A stretch of DNA of 64,000 nt from the NCBI RefSeq assembly GCF_051622035.1, contig NC_135355.1:5518001-5582000 (forward strand). Direction: 5' to 3'. Below the pieces are notes generated by a model. The model was given only the letters and a program-made list of their open reading frames with translations. It was not told where the DNA came from and did not search any database. Every line of letters begins with the position of its first letter. The stretch's first letter is position 1. The position numbers and the translations under genes were made by a program. Of this stretch, positions 35,721 to 46,000 are shown in pieces. Source of the stretch: Arctopsyche grandis. Its lineage: Eukaryota > Arthropoda > Insecta > Trichoptera > Hydropsychidae.

Positions 35721-38700
35721 ATGACCCTCGAAGTGGAGCTTCCGCCGACGACTCCAGTCAAAGACGGTTCGGAATTGGATCCGAAAAATGTGGTCAAAAA
35801 TCGGGAACTACTATACAGACTCATCATCAGGTGATTATCCTCATGTCGACCATATGCTATATTAATTATATAGGCCATGGGCTATATTCATTTGCGAGGC
35901 AAACACGTTGTTTCAATTTATTTGATGATTGCATTTTATTCCAGTCAGTTATACTATGATGGCCATCAGACCATAGCAGCCGGCTTATCATCGGCGGTCC
36001 ACGCAGATCCACCGTGCCCTCCCAGCGACAGGTAATTACTTACATCTACTGTTCGTTCATTCAGTACGGAAGACGTTTAGCATTCAACTAATTTTCCTTT
36101 GCAGACTTCTCCACGTGATGTTAGTTGGCCTTCAAAACGAGCCAGACGTGAGAGAAAAACAGAATTCAGGAGCCGGAGAGCATCTGCTAGGTGCAGCCGG
36201 TTTAGGTAATTCACTTATTTCACCGTAGATATTTATTTATTGAAAAATCAACGGACAACATATGTAGAAATGCATAAATATAAAGAATAAATGTAAGAAA
36301 ATAACATCCGAGCCCAATTATAGATTTTTTTGCCTTCTAGGGCTTCGCCCTCGGCATCCCCTAAGCCTTTTGCCGTCTATGGCTTCGCCCTCATCGCCTT
36401 TTGCCGTCTATGGCTTCGCCCTCGGCGCCCCCTGAGCCTTTGTCTTCTAGGTCTTCGCCCTCGGCACCCCTCTGAGCTTCGCCCCCGGCACCGCCTGAGC
36501 CTTTGCCTTCTAGGTCTTCGCCCTCGGCACCCCCCTGAGCTTCGCCCTTGGCACTCCTTGAGCCTTTTGCCGGTTAGGCCTTCGTCCTTGGCGCCCCCTA
36601 AGCCTTTTGCCGTCAATGGCTTCGCCCTTGGCGCCCTCTGAGCTTTGCCTTCCAGGGCTTCGCCCTCGGTGCTACCCTGAGCCTTTTGCCGTCTATGGCT
36701 TCGCCCTCGGCGCCACCTGAACTTTTGAATTCTAGGACTTCGCGCTCGGCGCCCCGATGAGCCTTTGCCTTCTAGAACTTTGCCCTCGGCGCTCCCCTGA
36801 GCCTTTGCCGTCTATGGCTTCGCCCTCGGCGCCCCCTGATCTTTTGCTTTCTAGAGCTTCGCCCTCGGCGCCCCTCGAGCCTTTGCTTTCTAGAGCTTCG
36901 CCTTCAGCGCCCCCTGAGCCTTTTGCCGTCTATGGCTTCGCCCTCAGCACTCCCTTGAGCCTTTGCCTTTTAGGGCTTCACCCTCGGCGCCTCCCTGAGC
37001 CTTTGCCCTTAACAAAATAAATCGAATCAGCACCAGAATTAATCGAATCATTTGTTCGATGACGGCTGCGTCTCAAGGGGCTGCGCCCCCTATGGGGGAA
37101 AAAAATTCGAATCATTTGTTCGATAACGTCACGGATCTAGGAACGAACCAAGGATACATACATACATACATACCTACAAAGTCTCTTTCCAAATTATATA
37201 TTAGATGAAGGAAATATGTTCAAAGTAAACGAATTTGTTATTAAGTATTACGCTAATACTTAATAACAAATGGATGTACATATGTAGGATGGAAGATAAA
37301 TATATTTACCGTGTGTGTGTGTTATGATTTCAAATGAGTGTATGTAAACGTTTGGTAGATTTGGAATTCGAGTCCGACGCATCCAGCTTGGCGCCGGAAC
37401 CAGCTCTATATGAGACCGCATACGTGACTTCACACAAACAGGCTTGCAGGGCCGGTGCATTCAGCAGCGACGGTCAACTCGTGGCCACTGGCAGCGTGGA
37501 CGCAAGTATCAAGGTATGCTTGTGGGAACATGGTAGTGTACGGCATTAAGGATTCGGAAGTAGTTTCATTACGATATGTCTCTTTTTTAAGATTTTAGAT
37601 GTCGAGCGTATGTTGGCGAAATCTGCTCCCGATGAGATCGATCCTGGCCGAGAGACGCAAGGACATCCCGTCATCAGAACACTGTATATTTGACAAGCTA
37701 CACATATGTAAAATTGATTTATTATTCACTGCATGATTCAATACCATTTTATATGTTATTTTAGGTACGATCATACAGATGAAGTAACCTGTCTTGATTT
37801 TCATCCAAAAGAACAGATTTTAGTGAGCGGATCGAAAGACAATACTATAAAACTGTTCGATATTACAAAAGCGTCAGTGAAGAAAGCGTACAGGACGATA
37901 ACTGTAAGTAATATCTCAATTGTTACATATTTACATCTATTTTTATTGATATAATCATCATCATTTTTTTTTAATTATTAGGATGCAGAGTCCGTGAGAT
38001 GCGTATCTTTTCATCCCTTGGGAAATCATATAATAACATCGACAACACATCCAGTAATACGTCTGTACGATGTAACGACCGGTCAATGTTTCGTATGTCC
38101 AATACCTTCACATCAACATACGAAAACTGTCAATTGCTTGAAGTATGTTTTATTTTTCATATATTTATTTACACTTGTGAGAAAGGCGGCATGGCTGATA
38201 GAACCAAATTTATATTTTCACATGATGCCGTCATCGGGTTGCCCCTGAGCGACATCTATGGTATTAAATTTGTACATATGTATATAAATTTTGAAATCAT
38301 ATTCAAACAGTGGTGACATAGTGGGTAGGATGGTTTTTTTTTGCCAAACTCTGATGGGAAACGATCGACTTGGAGTCACAAATATCCAAGTCTGTCTAAT
38401 TTTTATTATTAGACTCTTAACCGTTTGCCCGCGGTCGTCTTCTATGGAAGCTTTGGGCGACAAGTCTGTAGCGCGGCTGTCTTCCATAGAATTTCTGAAC
38501 TTTGCACGGGATTTTAAGGCTTATATGCGCCTATTTCAACTGTTTTAAGGTTCAAAATTGGTTGAATATATTACTTAGAGTTGAATGCCATCTATTCAAT
38601 TTGCTTAAAATGAATATATATCAGTCAAAAATTAGTTTTTTATGGAACCATACTGAAACCTCGTTTATGTGACGTCACGTCTTCATACAATTATGAAGAA

Positions 38701-39928
38701 TGATTATTTGACAATTAATCCAAAACTACGAGATATATTATGTATTTTATTGTTTAAAATAATACTTTGTGTTAATTAACATATCTGGTTACTTGAGTAA
38801 ATATTAAAATCTGTATTTAAGGTCGAAAACTCGATTGCCAAATTCGCGCTAAAGGTGCCGCGTACAGGGCTTGTTCGCTATATTTATTGCCGCGGGCAAA
38901 GTGTTAAGTAGACACTTCGTCGTAGAACCATATTAAAAAGATCAGGAGACAGTATGCATCCCTGTCGGACGCCTTTTTGGCCTCGAAATTTTTCCGAAAG
39001 AAACTCGTTTATTCTTACTGTTCCCTTAATATGTACATTTATATAAATTACTATAGATATTACTCGAGGTCAACCCACGGAAAAGAACCCGGCAACCTCT
39101 CGCTGGTTAGCATTAACGTAACCACCAAGCCATGCTGCTGGATCTATATTTAATTAACATCATTTTGTGTTTTTCATTGAGAAATTTTTCTATATAGGTG
39201 GTCGTTAAATGGCAAATTGTTTGCGAGTGCCGGATCTGATGGACACATTAAGCTTTGGGACGGCGTCTCCAACCGTTGCATCAATACTTTCACTGCTGCA
39301 CATGACGGAGCTGAAATATCGTCAGTTTGTTTTACAAGGAACAGCAAGGTAATTTACGTTACAATCGGAAATTGGACTGATAATAGATCGAGTTATTTAC
39401 ATAAGTGTCATGTTTTTTTTTTTAGTATTTACTATCGTCTGGGAAAGACTCGATGATAAAACTGTGGGAATTGACAACTAGCCGGTGCTTAATAGCTTAC
39501 ACGGGCGCAGGAACGACAGGTAAATTTTCATATACATATACGTTTATTGAAAATTACAATACAAAAGTGATTTACATAGATTATTTATTTTAATAGGAAA
39601 ACAAGACCACCTCGCTCAAGCTGTGTTTAATCACACGGAAGATTTCGTCATCTTCCCTGATGAAGCTACGACTTCTCTATGCGCATGGAATTCGAGGAAC
39701 GCTTCGAGAGCTCAACTTATGAATTTGGGGCACAACGGCCCTGTCAGGTGAACAAAAAAATATACATGATTCATCACAATGCCTTCAAAATAATTGCAAA
39801 GCTGGTAACTAATTTATGAATTTGATGTTTTCAGGTATATTATTCATTCGACGACGGCTCCAGCATTCCTCACGTGCAGTGACGATTATCGTGCACGTTT
39901 CTGGTATAGAAGATCGGCTACGCATTAA
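35721..39928 (+). CDS. CstF50: Cleavage stimulation factor subunit 1 (CstF50)
   Basis: Eleven exons: 35721-35830, 35945-36031, 36105-36205, 37359-37513, 37592-37683, 37765-37903, 37982-38142, 39198-39348, 39426-39519, 39597-39747, 39835-39928; 444 codons plus stop, close to the 431 residues of human CSTF1. CstF50 is the WD40 subunit of the nuclear cleavage stimulation factor that acts at mRNA 3' ends. The N-terminus ([20 protein letters not shown]) is the homodimerisation region. WD-repeat signatures are clear: [106 protein letters not shown] and [14 protein letters not shown] at the C-terminus. Every junction keeps frame with GT-AG splicing. The start is the first in-frame ATG of exon 1, in context CAAGATGA. 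It diverges from Vav and converges on DDX1. Confidence 0.95.
36335..37015. repeat. Degenerate minisatellite of about 38-40 bp units in CstF50 intron 3
   Basis: Roughly 17 units built on GGCTTCGCCCTCGGC and CCCCTGAGCCTTTGCC, alternating between TTGCCGTCTATGGCTTCGCC and TTGCCTTCTAGGGCTTCGCC forms. It is much more GC-rich than the rest of the intron. Open frames on both strands come from the repeat and are not genes. Confidence 0.85.
38310..38404 (-). mobile_element. SINE tail fragment in CstF50 intron 7
   Basis: On the minus strand it reads AGACTTGGATATTTGTGACT, CCAAGTCGATCGTTTCCCAT and CAGAGTTTGGC, matching the body of the SINE at 57296-57600. The tRNA-like head lies about 660 bp further on (39060-39150), with other elements between. 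Confidence 0.6.
38421..38903. mobile_element. piggyBac-like TTAA MITE in CstF50 intron 7
   Basis: Inverted ends CCGTTTGCCCGCGG and CCGCGGGCAAAGTG are flanked by TTAA (38417-38420 and 38904-38907). It is 483 bp without coding capacity. A copy in reverse orientation lies at 16980-17486. Confidence 0.8.
38915..39025 (-). pseudogene. LINE reverse-transcriptase fragment
   Basis: The minus-strand translation reads [20 protein letters not shown] then [15 protein letters not shown], the typical RQGCxLSPxLFN segment of non-LTR reverse transcriptases just after the catalytic YADD-preceding palm region begins. Only about 37 codons are present. Confidence 0.75.
39055..39150 (-). mobile_element. SINE tRNA-like head in CstF50 intron 7
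   Basis: On the minus strand: CCAGCAGCATGGCTTGGTGG, TTACGTTAATGC, then TTGCCGGGTTCTTTTCCGTG and GGTTGACCTCGAGT. It parallels the A-box and B-box head of the 57.3-kb SINE (GCATGGCTCGGTGGTTGGGC ... CGGGTTCGATCCCG). Confidence 0.6.
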
Positions 39929-39960
39929 GTAATTAATTGTATTGCAATCGATTTAATTAA

Positions 39961-39966
39961 AATAAA
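39961..39966 (+). terminator. Poly(A) signal of CstF50
   Basis: AATAAA 33 bp after the CstF50 stop codon. The implied cleavage site, about 39980, is only tens of bases from the expected DDX1 3' end on the other strand. Confidence 0.7.
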
Positions 39967-40033
39967 TATTTAGTACATTTAAATTGGTTGTCTTTCATTT
40001 AATTGATACTTTTAAAAATTATGCATGTTTCAT

Positions 40034-40039
40034 TTTATT
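40034..40039 (-). terminator. Poly(A) signal of DDX1 overlapping its stop codon
   Basis: On the minus strand the end reads GCTAAATAAAATG: the TAA stop (40037-40035) lies inside AATAAA. No other AATAAA is visible in the short space before the CstF50 3' end, so the DDX1 3' UTR is probably very short. Confidence 0.6.
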
Positions 40040-43000
40040 TAGCTTTATGATAATTCTTCAAGTAATTTTGAGAAATTTGAGATTCTAAATGAGCTAACTG
40101 TTTGACGGTGGGAGCCATCTGACTGACGTGATCCTGCAAAATAATTAATTAAATTATCAATGACGTAATGTGTTTGTAATCTGATCACATTTAAAAATTC
40201 GAATTACTTGATATCCAGATCCGGCATTGAGTTTTTTCTGTCCGTAGGTGACTTTTCCGTCAAACTCATCGCAAGGTATTTTCAAATCTTTTTCCACCTG
40301 TTGTATGGTCACATTCAAATGCTCTTCAATTTCACTCAAATACTGTAAATAATAAAAATCATCAGAAAGATATATCGCCATTTGTACCGCACACGTAATG
40401 CAACACTAACCCGTGGTTCATTGTACCACATGCAGCATCCTTTAACATCAGTCAATTGGGTGTTTCTACAGTTTTTACCCCTCGAAGAGCACCATTCACC
40501 GTGATACCAGACCTAATGGAGAAGTTATCATTTTCGAACAATTTCAAACTATACTTACGATTGCGTATATATTTTTATCATACCTTTTCTGGCACACTTG
40601 ATACGAGACTGATAGCTAACCCCATTCTTTCGGCACGGCCGACTCTTCCAATGCGGTGAACGTAGTTGGATTTCTCATCAGGCAGAGTGATATTGATCAC
40701 TGAAAAGTTATATACGTAACATTAATCACTGGTATTAAGCATGTGTAGAGACCCATATTTTGGGCATCTATTTTTGTCAATTTTAGCATTTTCATTTTGC
40801 ATTTTAGCGTTTTAGGGCATTAAAAATGTTCAATTTAGCATCTATTTTTATGAAGAGTTTAATTTTAAATAATAAAAAATTTCGATGAATTTTAATAAAA
40901 TTTATATACATATGTATATACAATTTAAAGACAACACAACCATTAAAAAATAATAGAAAAATTCAAAAATATTTTGAAATTAAAATTACAATAAAAAAAC
41001 ATGAATATAAAAATACAAAGACAAAAAATATGAATATAAAAATATAATACCAATTAAAATTGATCAAAACATAACATGGAGCATATTTCCACAGATTCTT
41101 TTTTGAGATTCGTGCGACGATCAATTATATTGTATTTACTAAAATACCTTTCAGCATCCACACTATTAACGGGACACCAAATAGATTTTAGAGCGGCACA
41201 ATCAAACTCTTCATATTTAATTTTTGTTGCCATCAATAATAGCAATATATCCGGCGTGGATTAACTTTTGTATTCTCTATTAATTGTCTAAAAAGTGCTG
41301 ATATCCTTCCAAACATTGAGCCTCTGTTAATACATTAAACAATGGCAGGTTTCTAAAAAACAAAACTGTTTCTTTAACATTAATATAAGATTTTGTACCT
41401 GCCACAGATGGTTTGAATAGTTAACTAAATGTTCGGAGGAATAGATTTGTCTCATTTAGTCTTGAGTCTAGTTTTAAGACACTTTTTTGAGCAGCCTTTT
41501 GGATACACAGCTCCAACTGTCTTCTTTTATTTACAGTAGTAGACAAAAGCAGTTGCTTGGTTTCGACACGAAAAACACTGTCTATGGTAAACTGCAAGCT
41601 CTGTTTTATCCCCTCAATTTCTTCACATAATAAATGGGCAAAGACCCTTCTAAATTGTCAATTAATTTTATAAATTTCATGCAAATTTCACTTTTGTTTG
41701 TTATTTTAACATCTATTCGCATATTTTACGAATTTAGCATCTATTCCGAATTTTAGCATCAATTAAGCATTAATAGCAAAGTGCCCAAAATACGGGTCTC
41801 TAAGCATGTGTAATAAACGAGTGTGCAAAAATGATCCAACATACTGAACGGTAATCCGGTGATGTCTAAGCCGCGAGCAGCAACATCAGTACATATGAGA
41901 AACTTGGCCTTTTCTTCCTTGAACGTTTGGAGGTTGGCTTTTCTCTCTTGTGGCTTTCGATCGCCATGCAAACAAACGCACGAGTATTCTTTTCCACCGA
42001 CAGTTTGGAAATACCGCTCCAAATTATCGCAATCTTGTTTAGTTCGGCAAAAGATTATTGCCCTGAAATGGATATGTGTATTATATATAATCGCAAATAG
42101 CATATGTATTCATTCTATTCAAAAAATGAAATATATTCATAGCACACACCTATCCATCTTGTGTTCGTCTATTGCTCTGATGCAATAATCAGCTTTCAAT
42201 ATTTTAACTGCTTCTGATAGACATTCTGCACTATTGATACCGGGACGAACGTTGTCTGCTGCGTGGACACCATCTGTTGTTATGTGTCTATAAATTAAAT
42301 GTTAATTAATTACAGATTTGTATTCATACAACAAGATTGAGAAGCTCTGCGCAATGAAAAATCACGTTTTTTACTTAATGGAGCAGAGACTAATCAATCG
42401 TTTACTAAGTTTGAACCACTGAATTCGAATATGACAATGATTTTTGCGGATTTCCTATCGTTAATGAGATACGAGCGTTTAAAAAATGTGTAATTTTTAC
42501 AGATTTTTAGCTTTTGCGGTCTTTAACTCAAAATCTAGTATTTTTGTGCCAAAAGTGAGTATTGAAATCAATAGTGCGATGTTTTTTCTATTGACTGTAA
42601 TTTTTTATTGCTTTAAAATATGTATGATTAATTATCCAGCGAATTTATGTCAAAAATTAACTTTTTTTTTACACATACTTTTTTCGAGCTATTTGTTATG
42701 TATTCATTGGGCCAGTTTTATATTTCACTACGTTTAAAAGGATTGGTTTTCAATCTAAATATTTTTATTTTATCTGAACGTACTAATTCGAGCGGTAAAT
42801 GATTTTAAATTACAATATGAAATGTTCCAGGCTCATCGTTTATCCTTCGTAAGTGAGATTGAGCGTGTGAGATGGAGTGATGCGCTCTCCATTCTTCATC
42901 GTGATCTTGCTTTTCTTATTTTTTTACACATTTTTTTCTCAAGCTATTATGAATCCATTGGGCCATCGACATTTATTGAATTAAAATAAGTATAATTAAT

Positions 43001-46000
43001 TATCTAGCGAATTTAAAAGTCAAAAATAAACTTTTTTTTCTCGAGCTACATATTTATTATGTATCCATTGGGCCAGTTTTATATTTCACTACGTTTACCA
43101 GCTTTGGTTTTCAATCTCAATGTTTATTTTTGGGTCTATCTACCGCTCTAATTAGTAAGATAAAAAAATATTGAGATTTAAAACCAATCCCTGTAAACGT
43201 AGTGAAATATAAAACTGAATACGTAATAGCTCGAAAAAAATGTATATTTTTGACTTTTAAAATTCGCTAGATAATTAATTATAAGTATTTTAAAGCAATA
43301 AAAAATTAGTCAATTGAAAAAATATCTGACTATTGATTTCAATACTCACTTTTGGCACAGCAATACTAGATTTTGAGTTAAAGACTGCAAAAGCCAAAAA
43401 TCTGTAAAAATTGCTCATTTTTTTAAACGCTCATCTCACAACCGAGAGGAAACCAACAAAAATCATTGTCATAATCGAATTCAGTAGGTCAAACTTAGTA
43501 GATATTGATATGTCTCCGCTCCGGTAATTTTTTTTTTTGTAGCTCAATGTTATTAACACTGGTGGCCGTAAATCATATATGTACCAGCGGCCACTAAGCG
43601 TTGTGCACCCAACATGATACAAATATGAGTCAAAGGCCGTCATCTTGTTAATGCTTGAGATTTGGCTCTAGTATCTTATATCTTATACACATATGTACAT
43701 GTTTCAACGTATTTACCTCTTGGCATTTTCCCAACTACGATCCTTCTGAGGGTCTACCATAACAACGCAATGATGGACAGTTTCTGGTACAGCGTCCTCT
43801 CCTTTCAGATCCACCCATGTTGGGAAATGCATCAACTTTTCCTAGAAATTAGAACTAAGTGAAAAACACAAATCGTCTAATTGTTTCATCGGCCTGTATA
43901 CGAGTATTCCAATATGAATTACGTATATGTATGTATAACGTGTAGTATTATATACGTGAAGAGACACTCACTGCCATTTTCTTCACTTCGAACGCATGCA
44001 ACGTGGCCGAACACACAATCATCTGCAGACGACGGCCGTCTGATGTAATTTTTGGTATTTGTCTATGCAAACGATCTATCATATCGGTATAGCCTTGCTT
44101 CAACAAGCCGTCGGCTTCGTCGAGTACAAAGAATCGGCAATGTGTAAGCGCCAAATAACCTGTAAAATTAACGTTCAATTACAATGTTACCGACTAAATA
44201 TATGATGCAGATATCCATCGGTTACTACCTCCTTGAATGAGGTCTTCTAATCGGCCAGGTGTTGCGACTACTATATCGACACCTGCATTCAATGTTGCAA
44301 TTTGGTCTTTTACATTCACTCCCCCGATAACGAGCAGTTCCCTCACAACGGGTGCTTCCAAGTATTTTTTGAATTTGACGATTTGATTAAAAGTCTGTTC
44401 AGCGAGTTCCCGAGACGGCTGGAGATTATAAAAAAAAATAACAGTTAATGAATTTTAGTCATATGTCGATGATATTATATTATGAAACAAAACATTCGAT
44501 AAACTTCTAACAAAGTCACACCTCAATGATGATAGCTTGTGGAGCATTATTAACAGGCTTATTAGAAGTCTTTGAACCTGCAGAATTTACAGCGTTCACT
44601 TTTATATTACTTTTTTTAGTTTCATTTACAGAAATGTAACCGGAAGGCGGTGGATGCTGGAACGAAAGATTAATTAGAGACACACTTATATATTTTCATA
44701 AAAATTAATGCTATTTTTTTAACACACAGGATACCGTGCGCACAAATTTGTGCGTTTGAAAAACTTCCTTTGGCTACCGTGTGCACAAATTTGTGCGTTG
44801 CGTCACTCCTACTTCATATAAAGAAAAAACACGTTGAACCTTGTATGTCGTTGGTGATATTTAACTAAAATAATTTAAAAAAAGTCGATATTGAAAAATC
44901 CAGAAGGTTAGAAACTGGACTATAGCAAATGTACCAAATATTTCTTTAAATTTACAAAATATTTCTTTGGTTATGCCGAAGATGTCTCAAATTTTATTTT
45001 ATTTAACTAAAGCGTATAGGAGGTTTGTAAAAATAATAGAACAGATCGTCATGACCTTCTCAGAGGTTCGAAACCAGCGAAAATTTCATTAGTGTATGAA
45101 TTTCATATTGTGTTTAAATAACGTGTATGTGTGTAATTAATAAAAATATGTAATACCAGCAAAAACCATTAAGTGAGTTTATCGATAATATATTATAATA
45201 TAAAGGAAACTTTTAAATAAATATTGTGTAAATATCTACCAATCAATCAAATGTGAATATCTACATAAGGGGTGCAGTTTGCTGGGTGAATGCTTTTTTT
45301 GTGTTTTTAGTTGAATAAATATGTTTGATTTTTTTTATATTCATGTTCTGAAGAAAATATCACCATTGTTTACTATGTGCCCTTTTATATTTCTTCGGTA
45401 ATTTATTGCCTACACTTGACTCCTGGTTACTAACCACTGCACTAGGTAATAAACACATTTTGGGGGGACCTTTTTTTTTCTCACATCTGTTTTATGTTCC
45501 TCTTAGATTTTGCCAATGTCCTAAAATTCTCTCACTGATATTGTTATTTATGACGAAAGAGGATTAGCCTTGTTCGATGTCGGCAATTCCAAAGCGCATA
45601 TGGAATTGCATCTGACTGCATTGTATTTATAGGTTTCAAATAACGACATTTGTTGTTTTTGTTACACAAAGGTTCACTGCTGCTAGATTTTTTTTGTTTA
45701 TTTATAAAATATGTATATTTGCCATATTTATACACATTTTAATTATTTATTTTATTAGTACGCGACTCACAGTTTGACTTTTACTGATTTTACAATTACG
45801 AAATTTTAAGATAGTCCATACGAAACTGCATTTCAAATTTCACTTTTATACGTTTACTGGTAAAAGAGATATGACATTTTAAACAGTTACAGTTTTATGC
45901 AAAGATTAGCGCAAATTCTCCCCGCCGCACGCCTGTTTCTTTAGCAATAGCCCGTGGTATCCTATGTGTTAATATGTACCTTAAATGGTGTTGCTCCAAA

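Noticed and set aside
36330-37020. Open frames on both strands in CstF50 intron 3
   Set aside because: They come from the degenerate minisatellite and lie between well-supported CstF50 exons.
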